Of a DNA stretch of 64,000 bases, positions 27,981-37,418 are shown piece by piece. This stretch comes from Sphingobacterium psychroaquaticum. GTDB lineage: Bacteria > Bacteroidota > Bacteroidia > Sphingobacteriales > Sphingobacteriaceae. The DNA is taken from positions 1,170,644 to 1,234,643 of the forward strand of contig NZ_FXAU01000001.1 in NCBI RefSeq assembly GCF_900177625.1. The letters run 5' to 3'. Made by a program: the position numbers and the translations under genes. Numbering within the stretch: the first letter of the stretch is position 1; every line of letters starts with the position of its first letter. Under the pieces are notes generated by a model. The model was not told where the DNA came from and ran no database searches. It saw only the letters and a list, made by a program, of their open reading frames with translations.

Positions 27981-29201
27981 TTATTTATGGGTAATTTCTA
28001 TCACGGATTTCCTTTTGGTAATTACAATACTTTCATTATCAGCTAGCATTTTCAAGACATCTTCCAAGGGTTTGGATCTTGACACGTTAAAATAAAACTG
28101 AATATTTTCAAGCGATTTATCGTATTGAAAATCGACACCATACCAGCGCCCAAGTTCCATACATACTTCATAGAGACTTGCTTTTTTAAAGAAAAAATCT
28201 CCTTTACGCCATGCAATAGCCGATTCTAAATCAGCTGAACCTATTTCATACCCCTTCTCTACATCGACTTCCATGTTCGGCTTTAGTGGTACTGCATTTT
28301 TACCGAGCCCGGTAAGTTGAATGGATCCCGTAAACAAAGTAGTCTTACTCGACATATCTTCGGGGAACGATTTAATATTAAATTGTGTTCCTAAAACTTG
28401 AACATTATAATCTCTTCGACGTCCAAAACCATCAACATGCACATTAAACAATCGACTTGGAACATGTGCGACATCAAAGAAACCTTCTCCTTTAAGATAT
28501 AGATCCATCCTATTTGAATTTCCTCGAACAGGATACTTCAATTCCGATCCTGAATTCAATTCAATTTGAGAGCCGTCCACCAACTCAACGGTTAAACGCT
28601 TACCAAACGGAACCTTAACACGGTGAAAAACAACCACATCATCACTCTTCGACACTGTAGTCGCTGCAATATATTGTAATTTATCACCTTGTTTCACGAC
28701 TGTAACGTTCCCATCGTTAGTAACGACACGAGCCGTATCTTTAGACATTAGGTCAATTATTTTCCCGCTAGCTAGTTCAAGTTGTATTTCTGTACTCGTA
28801 CTAGGTAATACTTTAGTGTCCTTTTCATAGTTCAACTCCACTATTTCCTGCTTATCCAAAACTTCATGCTGTTTTGTACTTTGCTGTTGTTTGTACAAGT
28901 AAAGAGGTAAACTCAAGAATAAAGCAACTGCCGCCACATACTTTAGTATCTGCGGCACTAAGCGGGTAACAGTAGACCTAGTCGAGGATTTACTGGTAGA
29001 TAATACGATTTGTTGCCACACCTTATCCGATGGAGTGGTCTCCACTTGCGACGCAGAAAACGCCGCAGCAACCTTTTCATTTAAAACAGGATCCTCGCTG
29101 TACTTTAATATATTCAATAATGTTTTACGTTCTTCCGGAGACGCCTCCTGACGTAAACATTTTATGATCAACTCATCGATGTACTGGTAATTTATATTCA
29201 T
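27981..29201 (-). CDS. FecR family anti-sigma factor
   Basis: 406 residues. A cytoplasmic N-terminal helical part (about 1-85) probably holds the sigma factor. One membrane helix (ILKYVAAVALFLSLPLYLY, about 87-105), a FecR periplasmic domain (about 195-300, FGKRLTVELVDGSQIELNSGSELKYP) and a C-terminal STN-interacting DUF4974 domain (about 335-405) follow. It transmits receptor state to the sigma factor. Its sigma gene is not adjacent: two other genes lie between (29263-30795), which is unusual. Confidence 0.92.
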   Translation of the reverse strand: MNINYQYIDELIIKCLRQEASPEERKTLLNILKYSEDPVLNEKVAAAFSASQVETTPSDKVWQQIVLSTSKSSTRSTVTRLVPQILKYVAAVALFLSLPLYLYKQQQSTKQHEVLDKQEIVELNYEKDTKVLPSTSTEIQLELASGKIIDLMSKDTARVVTNDGNVTVVKQGDKLQYIAATTVSKSDDVVVFHRVKVPFGKRLTVELVDGSQIELNSGSELKYPVRGNSNRMDLYLKGEGFFDVAHVPSRLFNVHVDGFGRRRDYNVQVLGTQFNIKSFPEDMSSKTTLFTGSIQLTGLGKNAVPLKPNMEVDVEKGYEIGSADLESAIAWRKGDFFFKKASLYEVCMELGRWYGVDFQYDKSLENIQFYFNVSRSKPLEDVLKMLADNESIVITKRKSVIEITHK

Positions 29202-29262
29202 AAAAAATGGTTAGAGGGATCACGTTCGTAAGCTGTTTGGCAAGCCCTATACTTTAAAGACT

Positions 29263-29991
29263 TCAGTACACTGAACTTTGGGGGGGAATGGAATTATTAT
29301 TTCTTATTTTACTTACATTTTTATTCATAATATGTCGAACGACATTTCGAAAAATAAACTGTTCGACCCAATTTAGTTTTTGCTTATGCTGGGCATAAAA
29401 CGCATCTGGCGTGTCAAATAAACCAAAATCCTGATTGATTCCCTGGTCTTGAATAAAAGTATTATTGAGATCCCACTCTATGGGCGGATTTTCAAAACGA
29501 TCTGTATATACACCATAACCACAAAACGTTGTTTTACAGTCGCTATTTACCTCTTGTAACTTCGTTAAATATGGCTTATCTAAAATAACACCCTCCAAAA
29601 AATACCATTCACCATCCAATAATACTTCCACCCAACTATGCAAAATATTTCTCGGTGAAAGCTTATACCAGATTCCGGTAATAGCACCCTTTTGTAGTGC
29701 TTTGTCAATCGTAAAGCCATGGATACGGTTTGGTATTGCTGTGGCCCGCAACAAAGCCATCAACAAGGTCGATTTTGTATTACATTGTCCATATCCATCT
29801 GCTAATATCGTGGAGGCAGAAATATCATCTGACGTATTATAACCAAACTTTATTTCATCGCGCACAAAATTGTAAATAGATTTTACTCTTGACACAGAAT
29901 CAAGTTGATTCCATTTTTTATCCGTAATCAACTGTTGAATCGATGGATGAGAATAGTTTAGAATTTTGGTCTCTTTAAGGTATCTTTTCAT
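29263..29991 (-). CDS. transglutaminase-like domain protein
   Basis: 242 residues from the ATG at 29991 (MKRYLKETKILNY). The cysteine-protease/transglutaminase fold is indicated by YNFVRDEIKFGYN, the catalytic Cys in DGYGQCNTKSTLLMALLRA (near 88) and the His in LHSWVEVLLDGEWYFLEG (near 128). There is no signal peptide, so it is cytoplasmic. It is transcribed with the AraC regulator upstream and placed between the ECF sigma and FecR genes. Proteolytic, peptide-transfer or non-catalytic roles are all possible. Confidence 0.82.
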   Translation of the reverse strand: MKRYLKETKILNYSHPSIQQLITDKKWNQLDSVSRVKSIYNFVRDEIKFGYNTSDDISASTILADGYGQCNTKSTLLMALLRATAIPNRIHGFTIDKALQKGAITGIWYKLSPRNILHSWVEVLLDGEWYFLEGVILDKPYLTKLQEVNSDCKTTFCGYGVYTDRFENPPIEWDLNNTFIQDQGINQDFGLFDTPDAFYAQHKQKLNWVEQFIFRNVVRHIMNKNVSKIRNNNSIPPQSSVY

Positions 29992-30051
29992 AAAGCATTT
30001 TTTATACCACAAAGATGAAAAGCTTTGTTTGAACAAACTTGTATAAATCGG

Positions 30052-30795
30052 CTATTTAAGCGAGAGTAAAAACTTAGGAGAAAGCCCAAAGGTTTCTTTA
30101 AAGGTTCTACTATAGTGCGAGCTATCAGTAAATCCAAATCGATGGGCCGTTTCAGTGATAGAATGAGCTTCTAACGCTGGTAATGATTTTACTAATTTAT
30201 TCCAAAGTTGGTATCGTCTAAAGTTCAAATTGGTTTTTTCTTTGAAAAGCTGCAGAAATCTCGTTTCAGAAAGAAAAGATTGAGCTGCAATTTCTTTAAG
30301 AGATACTATACGGTCGAAATTATTTTCTAGGTATGTGATCGCACTATAAATTCTATCGTCCTCAAAATGGTTTTCACACGCACATTTGAATCTCGTAAGA
30401 AAAGTTGTAAGGTTATCGATCAAAATGTCAAACTTGTTGCCATCGTTTAGATACGCTATCAAGAAATCTACCAGTGGTTTCAGTTCGTGATCTAAATTTA
30501 CAATTTTCTTATCCCTGTACCTTGCAGCAAGCTGATGTCCAAGCGTGCTAATTGGGTTAATTAAGATAATCAATGTTGTTTCATCACTACTAAACCTGTG
30601 TTTTATATTACTGCTAATAAAACAAGTAGAATAAAATAGGTGCTGGTTATTTTCGTCTGTAATTTGGAACTCTCCGAACGCTGTCACACTGATTTGAAGG
30701 GCATAATGCTTGTGTAAGGCATTATCATTAAATTGTCCAACGAACACCCCCATCGTCCTACCGATATAGATTTTATTAGCAGTCGCTTTATTCAT
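30052..30795 (-). CDS. AraC family transcriptional regulator
   Basis: 247 residues. The N-terminal part (about 10-110) has a cupin-like ligand-binding pattern. The C-terminal part carries two helix-turn-helix motifs: AITYLENNFDRIVSLKEIAAQSFLSETRFLQLFKEKTNLNF and ITETAHRFGFTDSSHYSRTFKETFGLSPKFL, a typical AraC/XylS tail. It probably controls the transglutaminase-like gene, 60 bp downstream. The ligand is unknown. It sits inside an ECF sigma/anti-sigma pair, suggesting insertion of a two-gene module. Confidence 0.9.
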   Translation of the reverse strand: MNKATANKIYIGRTMGVFVGQFNDNALHKHYALQISVTAFGEFQITDENNQHLFYSTCFISSNIKHRFSSDETTLIILINPISTLGHQLAARYRDKKIVNLDHELKPLVDFLIAYLNDGNKFDILIDNLTTFLTRFKCACENHFEDDRIYSAITYLENNFDRIVSLKEIAAQSFLSETRFLQLFKEKTNLNFRRYQLWNKLVKSLPALEAHSITETAHRFGFTDSSHYSRTFKETFGLSPKFLLSLK

Positions 30796-30860
30796 TAAAA
30801 ATACTTTTGCATCGTAAGTAATACCGTAAGGCCCTTTCTTTAAACCATACCGTCTATTTG

Positions 30861-31460
30861 CTACTTCTTTGACAAAAAATATAAAACTGTAACCAAAGGG
30901 AGCTTATCGAGCGCCTGTAACATATAAGACCTTACTTTTTTGACAGACTCATCTAGATTCCATTTGACTGTTTCAGGCGACACATTTAATATTTGTGCTA
31001 CTTCTTTTCTAGATAAACCTTCCAACTTAATCATCTGGTAGGTCATTCGTTGTTTCGGTGAAAGATGTGAAATCGCCTTCTCAAAGACAGACTCTAACTC
31101 CTTAAAATCCGTACTATCGTGACTCATGGGAGCGTGGTAAATATCATGTAAGATTAAATCAAGAGGTTCGGTTGGTATAGATTGGCTTTTTATTTTGGTC
31201 AGGAAAACATTTTTTGCTACTCGGTAAATCCAAGCGTCAAATTTTTCAACATCATGCAATTTATCGCGATAGTTCCACAACCGAATAAAAGACTCTTGCA
31301 GCACCTCTTCCGCTAAGAACTCATCATCACCGAGGTTTAGTATCGTCGAGTAAATGCTGGTTTTATACCTATCATAGATTATTCGATATGCCTGTTCGTC
31401 ACCCAAAGCGACCCTCTTCACCAGTTCAGCCGTCTCGATACCTTGGTCGCTACTTTTCAT
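30861..31460 (-). CDS. RNA polymerase ECF-type sigma factor
   Basis: 199 residues. Region 2 (about 20-90) includes YDRYKTSIYSTILNLGDDEFLAEEVLQESFIRLWNYRD. Region 4 (about 125-185) includes LSPKQRMTYQMIKLEGLSRKEVAQILNVSPETVKWNL. Such sigma factors direct transcription of a SusC/SusD operon and are held by a FecR protein, here 27981-29201. They are the predicted partners although two genes separate them. Confidence 0.93.
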   Translation of the reverse strand: MKSSDQGIETAELVKRVALGDEQAYRIIYDRYKTSIYSTILNLGDDEFLAEEVLQESFIRLWNYRDKLHDVEKFDAWIYRVAKNVFLTKIKSQSIPTEPLDLILHDIYHAPMSHDSTDFKELESVFEKAISHLSPKQRMTYQMIKLEGLSRKEVAQILNVSPETVKWNLDESVKKVRSYMLQALDKLPLVTVLYFLSKK

Positions 31461-31547
31461 AAGAGGTCTATTCTAATATTCATTTCTTTGCAAATTAAAC
31501 GCAAAAAATGGAGAATACCCAATTTATTTGATCGGCAAGCAGCTTCC

Positions 31548-31769
31548 CTACCCTTCATTTAATTCATAACCCAATGCGCCTGATGGACAACGATCAATCT
31601 GTCTCTTTAATTCCTCAGCCGTCGCATTTTCTGGAACAATCCATGGTCGTTCTTGTGGATTATACACCTGTGGTAGCGATTTAACACATACTCTTGCGTG
31701 TATACATTTTGACGGAGTCCATAAAACCGTAATGTCTTTATTGGCCGTATATTTTTTAGTCTCTCCCAT
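31548..31769 (-). CDS. YjdI-like (4Fe-4S) mono-cluster protein
   Basis: 73 residues with cysteines at 22, 28 and 61 in PSKCIHARVC and DRCPSGALGY, the pattern of the divergent ferredoxin-like Fer4_19 family (YjdI). It probably binds one iron-sulfur cluster, but no partner enzyme is known. It stands alone between the sigma gene and pepF. Confidence 0.82.
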   Translation of the reverse strand: MGETKKYTANKDITVLWTPSKCIHARVCVKSLPQVYNPQERPWIVPENATAEELKRQIDRCPSGALGYELNEG

Positions 31770-31923
31770 AATTAAAAATTTAAAATAGATAACTTGATTA
31801 CCTGTAATTATGTTTTACAAAAGTTGTTTTTCCTTAATCATGCCCCACTCTACGGGGAATGCTCCTTATCACGAAGTTTCCCTTAATACTAAAGTTAAAC
31901 ACTGAGGGAGTAAAAACAAAAAA

Positions 31924-31951
31924 ACCTCCATGATGATTTCATTATGGAGGT
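31924..31951 (-). terminator. terminator of pepF
   Basis: ACCTCCATGATG-ATTT-CATTATGGAGGT is a 12-bp stem with one G-T pair, followed on the minus strand by TTTTTTGTTTTT. It lies 70 bp after the pepF stop. Confidence 0.8.
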
Positions 31952-32021
31952 CAGAAACGACAGCTACAGCGTCGTTTTATTGGTACTTACCGAACTAGAT
32001 ATTAGTCGATAACTTGTTGTT

Positions 32022-33896
32022 TTATTTTCCTAAACGTGTTAAGATAGCTTCCATTTCAGCTATTACCTTGTTAATCTTAGTAATGGTCAGATCAAACGGT
32101 TCTGCAGTGTTCATATCAACGCCTGCATCGGCTAATAATTCTACGGGATATTTCGTGCTTCCTGCAGATAGAAAATCAAGGTATCTTTTACGATCTGTAT
32201 CGTTACCTTTTAAAACTTTCTCAGATAATGCGGTAGAAGCTGTAAAGGAAGTTGCATATTGGTATACATAAAAATTGTAATAGAAATGTGGAATATAAGA
32301 CCATTCAGATTTTACGTAATCATCCACCACACAAATATTTTTATCATGCCCATAATAACGTTTAGTGAGTTCTAAATACATACTATCAAAGTCCTCACCG
32401 GTAAGGGCTTCCCCCTTGCCTACCCGCTCATGAATCATTTTTTCAAACTCAGCAAACTGCGTCTGACGGAATAGCGTTCCCTTTGCTCCTTCCAGATAAT
32501 TTCCTAGAATAGCGAGTCTCGTTTTGTCGTCTTTAATCTGCTTCAAAATATAATCGATCAGCAACTCTTCATTAAAAGTAGACGCTACTTCTGCCACAAA
32601 AATCGAATAATCCGAATTCGCAAATTCTTGCTTCTTATTGGTCAAATAACTGTGCATGGTATGCCCCAATTCATGTGTTAAAGTGGACATATCTGTATAT
32701 TTACCATTATAATTCATCAAGATATACGGATGTACATCATAGGCCGATCCATTAGAGTAAGCGCCAGATCGTTTCCCTTCGTTGGGATACATATCAATCC
32801 ATCTTTCGCTAAATGCTTTGTTCGAGATTGACACATAATCTGCACCTAACGGTTTTAACGACTTTAAGATATTATCAATAGCTTCTTCTACCGTGTAAGA
32901 TAGATCCACTTGCTGTACTAGCGGTGCATACATATCGTAATAATGAAGTGTATCTACCCCCATCATCCTTTTACGTAGGTTCAAATACCGATGAAACGTT
33001 CCAAGATTTGTATTCACATTCTTTACAAGATTGTTGTACACATCCGTAGAAACGTTGCCCGCATCCAACGCACTTTCTAGCGTACTATTGTAGTTCTGTG
33101 CTTTCGTATAAAACAAACCTGCGTTAATGTTTCCATACAGCTGCGCCCCAAATGTCCGCTGAAATTCATTCAGCTTTTTAAAGTACGCTTCAAAAACAGT
33201 TTTTCGAACATCCCTGTTTTCGCTACCTCTATAAAGATTAAAATTGGCGGAATTTAGTTTTACCAATTTACCATCCAATTCTACTTCGGCATGTGGGAAT
33301 TCAGCATTAAAAAATGTGCTAAAGATGTTTTCAGCATTACCGGACATTAACGAAGAATAAGCCAATACTTTCTCAACCTCTTCACTACCTCTATGGGCAC
33401 GTTTACGAAGTAAGTCCGTCAAGTAAAATTTATAGGTTTGCAAACCCTTTTCCTTTGTGACGAAAGCGTTTAGTTGATCTTCTTTCAACGTCAGTAACTC
33501 AGGTTCCATAAAAGACGTCAATGCACCAAATTCAGAAAAAAGCTGTTGCATTTCTTGCTTCATTCCTGCATATTTTGTCACCCGGGTGTCCTGATCTGAC
33601 TTCATAGAAGCATAAGATGACAGTCTCACTAACTCTTTAATAAGCTTGCTATTTAAAGTCAGCGCTTCTAATAGTGTAGACGCAGACTGCGTTAACTTCC
33701 CTTTATACTGCGCCGTTTTTTGTATTTTTTTCTGAATCCGATCCTTCTCTGCTTTCCATGTATCATCCGATGCATATAAATCAGATAAATTCCACTTATA
33801 CTTGTCGGGGACTTCATCACGAACCTTCATTTGACTGACAGCCACTGAAGTAGAGAATATCATCATTGCGGCTACTAATTGTGTTTTTTTGAACAT
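32022..33896 (-). CDS. pepF: oligoendopeptidase F (M3 family metallopeptidase)
   Basis: 624 residues. The catalytic zinc motif HELGHTMHSYL lies near residue 403, with the third ligand Glu in FVAEVASTFNEELL about 25 residues on. An N-terminal helical region typical of PepF (VPDKYKWNLSDLYASDDTW) leads in. A signal peptide (about 1-21, ending SVAVSQ) predicts a periplasmic enzyme, unlike the cytoplasmic PepF of lactococci. It degrades oligopeptides of roughly 7-17 residues in characterised members. Confidence 0.93.
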   Translation of the reverse strand: MFKKTQLVAAMMIFSTSVAVSQMKVRDEVPDKYKWNLSDLYASDDTWKAEKDRIQKKIQKTAQYKGKLTQSASTLLEALTLNSKLIKELVRLSSYASMKSDQDTRVTKYAGMKQEMQQLFSEFGALTSFMEPELLTLKEDQLNAFVTKEKGLQTYKFYLTDLLRKRAHRGSEEVEKVLAYSSLMSGNAENIFSTFFNAEFPHAEVELDGKLVKLNSANFNLYRGSENRDVRKTVFEAYFKKLNEFQRTFGAQLYGNINAGLFYTKAQNYNSTLESALDAGNVSTDVYNNLVKNVNTNLGTFHRYLNLRKRMMGVDTLHYYDMYAPLVQQVDLSYTVEEAIDNILKSLKPLGADYVSISNKAFSERWIDMYPNEGKRSGAYSNGSAYDVHPYILMNYNGKYTDMSTLTHELGHTMHSYLTNKKQEFANSDYSIFVAEVASTFNEELLIDYILKQIKDDKTRLAILGNYLEGAKGTLFRQTQFAEFEKMIHERVGKGEALTGEDFDSMYLELTKRYYGHDKNICVVDDYVKSEWSYIPHFYYNFYVYQYATSFTASTALSEKVLKGNDTDRKRYLDFLSAGSTKYPVELLADAGVDMNTAEPFDLTITKINKVIAEMEAILTRLGK

Positions 33897-33974
33897 ACGC
33901 TATTAATATAAAAACTAGGCCTAATTTACAAAAAGTTCCAGCAATATACCGCATACCCCTGGACAGACCCCATT

Positions 33975-34020
33975 TTGTGCGTACAGTCATAAAATGTTTC
34001 CGTAAGCCCAATTACTTTTG
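33975..34020 (+). promoter_or_regulatory. regulon dyad plus -7 box before the NO-detoxification operon
   Basis: The dyad TTGTGCGTACAGTCATAA (33975-33992) is centred at 33983.5. The -7 box TACTTTTG is at 34013-34020, so the dyad centre is exactly 36.5 bp before its last G. If transcription starts about 5 nt after the box, the centre falls near -41.5, as in class II Crp/Fnr activation. The first ATG is at 34029, so the mRNA leader would be only a few bases. Confidence 0.78.
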
Positions 34021-34028
34021 TTAGCAAC

Positions 34029-35273
34029 ATGAAATTTGTAGAACAGATTAGTATTAAAGGATGGATAAGGATAGGCGTGTTAAACCTACTTCTCGTTGCT
34101 GTTCTAGGCATACTGATGCGATTGAAGTTTATTCTAACGATTCCCTTCCTTGACCTTAAACATGTACAACATGCTCATTCGCATTTTGCTTTTGCCGGAT
34201 GGGTAACACATATGTTGATGTTATTTCTTGTCCTAGTCACTTTTCGACTTCAAAAAAAAGACAATCTACCACCACATCAAAACAGAATCTTGTTTTCGAA
34301 CCTGCTATGTTCTCTTGGTATGCTTTTTAGTTTTTTGTACCAAGGGTACGGTAGCCTTTCCATCTCGCTCTCTACGGGTAACATATTAGTATCCTACGTC
34401 TTTGCAATTTTTACGTGGCGAGATATACGTCAACAAAACTTAGATCCAAAAATTGCGCGTTGGTTTTATCTATCCCTCGTTTTTCTTGTATTATCCTCCT
34501 TCGGGACATTCTATCTCGCCTACCTTAAGGTGACACAACAATCCAATCTCAAAGGACACTTGTCGGCCCTATACTTCTATTTACATTTTCAATACAATGG
34601 ATGGTTTTTCTTTGCTATAATGGGTTTGGTTCAACATATATTGAATAAACAGCAAGCTCTACTAAGAGAAACTGACAAACTATTTTACATCCTTTCCATT
34701 GCGACTGCTCCTTTGTATTTCTTGTCAATCCTCTGGACAAAACCGAGCACACTCGCATATTTAACCATCGTCATATTCGCCATAGGACAACTCGCGATTT
34801 GGAGATATTGGATGATCCACCTATATGCACCGACTACTAGAAAGAAATTTGCATGTATGGACAACTATTTAAAACTCATTTTTTCCTTACCGCCTTTTGC
34901 GTTGTTCTTTAAATTCTTCCTGCAAACCCTCTCTGTAATACCTGCACTCAGCGCATATGTGTATGGCTTCCGACCTGTTATTATAGGCTACTTACATCTC
35001 GTGCTGCTGGTTATCGTGTCTATTTTTTTAATTAGTTACGCCTACCTATATGGTTACTTCGAACTCAGCCCACGCGCAAAGCAGTTTTTTACGCTATTTA
35101 TTATAGGCGTTTTATTAAATGAATTGGTTTTGGCACTGCAAGGCTTCTTAGCCCTGTTCACGGCAGGACTTCCACAAGCACATATATACCTACTTATTGC
35201 TTCTACCCTTATTGGGATAGGTTTGGTAGGGATTATCAAGGCTTCTTACAATCGTTTAGAAAAAGCAACATAA
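34029..35273 (+). CDS. 12-TM haem-copper-oxidase-subunit-I-like / NnrS-like membrane protein
   Basis: 414 residues and about 12 membrane segments. Conserved-looking His residues sit in helices: HVQHAHSHFAFAGW (about 43-56), YLHFQYNGWFFFAIMGLVQH (about 180-200) and GYLHLVLL (about 320-327). This resembles the CcoN/NorB/NnrS group, but it lacks the full set of catalytic oxidase ligands I would expect. It probably binds haem and is tied to NO stress: it precedes hmp by 31 bp and shares the regulon promoter. The start keeps the first helix. Confidence 0.68.
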   Translation: MKFVEQISIKGWIRIGVLNLLLVAVLGILMRLKFILTIPFLDLKHVQHAHSHFAFAGWVTHMLMLFLVLVTFRLQKKDNLPPHQNRILFSNLLCSLGMLFSFLYQGYGSLSISLSTGNILVSYVFAIFTWRDIRQQNLDPKIARWFYLSLVFLVLSSFGTFYLAYLKVTQQSNLKGHLSALYFYLHFQYNGWFFFAIMGLVQHILNKQQALLRETDKLFYILSIATAPLYFLSILWTKPSTLAYLTIVIFAIGQLAIWRYWMIHLYAPTTRKKFACMDNYLKLIFSLPPFALFFKFFLQTLSVIPALSAYVYGFRPVIIGYLHLVLLVIVSIFLISYAYLYGYFELSPRAKQFFTLFIIGVLLNELVLALQGFLALFTAGLPQAHIYLLIASTLIGIGLVGIIKASYNRLEKAT

Positions 35274-35304
35274 GATTTTACATTTCCATAAAGTATAATT
35301 TACC

Positions 35305-36507
35305 ATGACAACAGATCAAGTACAACTTATTAAAACAACAGTTCCGATATTACGTGAGCATGGCGTTCTATTAACCACTCACTTTTACAAAAGAATGTTT
35401 GAACACAACCCTGAATTAAAACATATGTTCAATATGGGGAATCAACAAAACAAGAAGCAACAAATGGCCTTAGCCACCGCGGTATTAGCATATGCCGAAC
35501 ATATCGAAACACCTGAGGTATTGCTACCTGTTGTAAACCATATTGGTCATAAACACACAAGCTTAGACATTCGTCCGGAACACTATGCCATTGTTGCTAA
35601 ACACCTTATCGCCTCTATTCAAGAAGTATTGGGGGAAGCAGCTACTCCGGCACTCCTCGAAGCATGGACTTTAGCATACAATAATCTCGCAGCCTTAATG
35701 TCCGGACACGAAAAGAAGCTTTACGAACAACAGACGCAAAAAGAAGGTGGCTGGACCGGTTGGCGCCCTTTCATTGTCCAGAAAAAAGTAGCTGAATCGA
35801 CCGAAATAACATCATTCTATCTCTACCCAAGCGATGGTGGCCCCGTTGCTGACTTTAAGCCCGGACAGTATATTAGTTTACGTCTTTTTTTACCCGAGCT
35901 TAATATATTACAACCCAGACAGTACAGTATTTCCTCAGCCCCTAATGGTTTATTCTATCGTATTTCCGTAAAAAAGGAAGCCGGAACACAGCATCCTGAC
36001 GGACTGATTAGTAATCGACTTCATGATCACGTTACGGAAGGCGATAAGGTCGAACTGACTGCGCCATCCGGTGTATTTGTCTTGGATCAAAGTCAGACCC
36101 CAAAAGTATTTATTAGTGGCGGAATTGGACAAACGCCTCTACTATCCATGATGGAGGCACTGATTAAAAAGGATACGCCATATATTGCAGACCTGACATG
36201 GGTACATGGTTGCCGGAATGAGCAGGTTCATGCTTTTAGAGATCGGTTGAAAGAGATTTCTCTGCAACAAAATATAAAACAGTTTCTATTTTATGATGAA
36301 GTATCGCAACAGCATGAAACAATCAGGAGAGGTTGGGTGGATCTAGCAACAATAAAGCATGACATTATAGCACCCGATACGGACTACTATATCTGCGGAC
36401 CAACACCTTTTATTCAAAAACACTACACTTACCTGGTGACAGAAGGGATCGATGCTACGCGCATCCACTTTGAAGAATTTGGGCCGAACTCCTTGCAAAT
36501 GAATTAA
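35305..36507 (+). CDS. hmp: NO dioxygenase (flavohaemoglobin)
   Basis: 400 residues. An N-terminal globin domain (about 1-140) has the haem-pocket region HFYKRMFEHNPELKHMFNM and the proximal His in IGHKHTSLDI. An FAD-binding domain (about 155-260, RQYSISSAPN) and an NAD-binding domain (about 265-400, FISGGIGQTPLLSMME and YICGPTPF) follow. It oxidises NO to nitrate with O2 and NAD(P)H. It is second in a two-gene unit behind the regulon dyad, which fits induction by NO. Confidence 0.96.
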   Translation: MTTDQVQLIKTTVPILREHGVLLTTHFYKRMFEHNPELKHMFNMGNQQNKKQQMALATAVLAYAEHIETPEVLLPVVNHIGHKHTSLDIRPEHYAIVAKHLIASIQEVLGEAATPALLEAWTLAYNNLAALMSGHEKKLYEQQTQKEGGWTGWRPFIVQKKVAESTEITSFYLYPSDGGPVADFKPGQYISLRLFLPELNILQPRQYSISSAPNGLFYRISVKKEAGTQHPDGLISNRLHDHVTEGDKVELTAPSGVFVLDQSQTPKVFISGGIGQTPLLSMMEALIKKDTPYIADLTWVHGCRNEQVHAFRDRLKEISLQQNIKQFLFYDEVSQQHETIRRGWVDLATIKHDIIAPDTDYYICGPTPFIQKHYTYLVTEGIDATRIHFEEFGPNSLQMN

Positions 36508-36515
36508 GACTTAAA

Positions 36516-36555
36516 TTTAGCGCTATTTGGTTCCAAGGAAACAAATAGCGCTAAA
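36516..36555. terminator. bidirectional terminator between hmp and nrdG
   Basis: TTTAGCGCTATTTG (36516-36529) and CAAATAGCGCTAAA (36542-36555) make a perfect 14-bp stem with a 12-nt loop between convergent genes. T's and A's flank it. Confidence 0.75.
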
Positions 36556-36577
36556 ATCAACGTATTTTATCTTGTGT

Positions 36578-37258
36578 TTACCGAAGTACCACTTGAATGT
36601 GAGACGTCGAAAGATTATCGGCTTTTAAACGTCCCCAACTTTCGTTTAATCGCCCCAAGGTAGGTACTCCGTTGACAAAGTGCTGAATATAATAGTTTCC
36701 CCGATACCCATTTGTTTCCAAAAAGTGAACCATAGTTACTAAATCGTTGGGAGATAATAAATCTTGATGCCAGGTCGTTCGCACCTCAAAAGCGACATCA
36801 GCATGTCGAATAAGGTTAAGACTTTCCACAAATGCAGACCAAGTATTCGCGTGTGTAATCTCTTGGTATTTGTCTCGCGTAGCCTTAAAATCCAATGCAA
36901 TATAATCTACCAGTTCCAGATCCAACAATTTCTTGAGCCTATCAGGACGGCTACCATTGGTATCAATCTTAATACGATAGCCTAGTGATCGTGCGGCTTG
37001 GGCCAAGTTCAACAAGAAAGGATGTAAGGTACACTCACCACCACTGAAAACCACTCCTTCTAGCAGTGCACGTCTAGACATGAAAAAAGAAACCGTCTCC
37101 TCCACCGATATTTTCCCCTTCCCTAGCACGATATCCGGATTATGACAATATCCACAACGCATATTACAGCCTGCAAACCAAATAATGCAGGCTGTATGTC
37201 CCGGATAATCCAGCATGGTGAATGGGGTTATACTATAAATTGGTTTTAGTATAGCCAT
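36578..37258 (-). CDS. nrdG: anaerobic ribonucleoside-triphosphate reductase activating protein
   Basis: 226 residues from the ATG at 37258 (MAILKPIYSITPF). The radical-SAM cysteines are in CNMRCGYC (near 31-38), with GGEC (about 71-74) as the SAM amino-group motif. It uses SAM and an iron-sulfur cluster to make the glycyl radical on NrdD. A longer in-frame start would extend into the preceding ORF; the chosen start overlaps it by 26 bp, which fits translational coupling. It is the third gene of nrdD-(radical domain)-nrdG. Confidence 0.92.
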   Translation of the reverse strand: MAILKPIYSITPFTMLDYPGHTACIIWFAGCNMRCGYCHNPDIVLGKGKISVEETVSFFMSRRALLEGVVFSGGECTLHPFLLNLAQAARSLGYRIKIDTNGSRPDRLKKLLDLELVDYIALDFKATRDKYQEITHANTWSAFVESLNLIRHADVAFEVRTTWHQDLLSPNDLVTMVHFLETNGYRGNYYIQHFVNGVPTLGRLNESWGRLKADNLSTSHIQVVLR

Positions 37259-37418
37259 AGTTAAAATGGGTCCGTTGCTGATGCTCCCCTTTCTTACCAA
37301 TGTTAAAGCTTTCCACCGGTCGGTGGTAGCCCATAACACGCGTATACACTAAACATTTGCTTCGTTGCTGCTGATATTGCTTCAATATCAGTTCGCGATC
37401 TTCAGTACAGATTATCAT
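37233..37418 (-). CDS. free-standing glycyl-radical domain of anaerobic ribonucleotide reductase
   Basis: 61 residues. YTRVMGYHRPVESFNIGKKGEH matches in pattern the C-terminal glycyl-radical segment of NrdD enzymes (RVxGY with the radical Gly, here Gly30, and a downstream GKxxEH-R). The preceding nrdD ORF stops right after its zinc site and lacks this motif. The two share an ATGA overlap (37415-37418), so the radical domain is a separate cistron in a -1-type overlap. NrdD would then need this subunit in trans, or ribosomal frameshifting to fuse them. Confidence 0.8.
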   Translation of the reverse strand: MIICTEDRELILKQYQQQRSKCLVYTRVMGYHRPVESFNIGKKGEHQQRTHFNYGYTKTNL

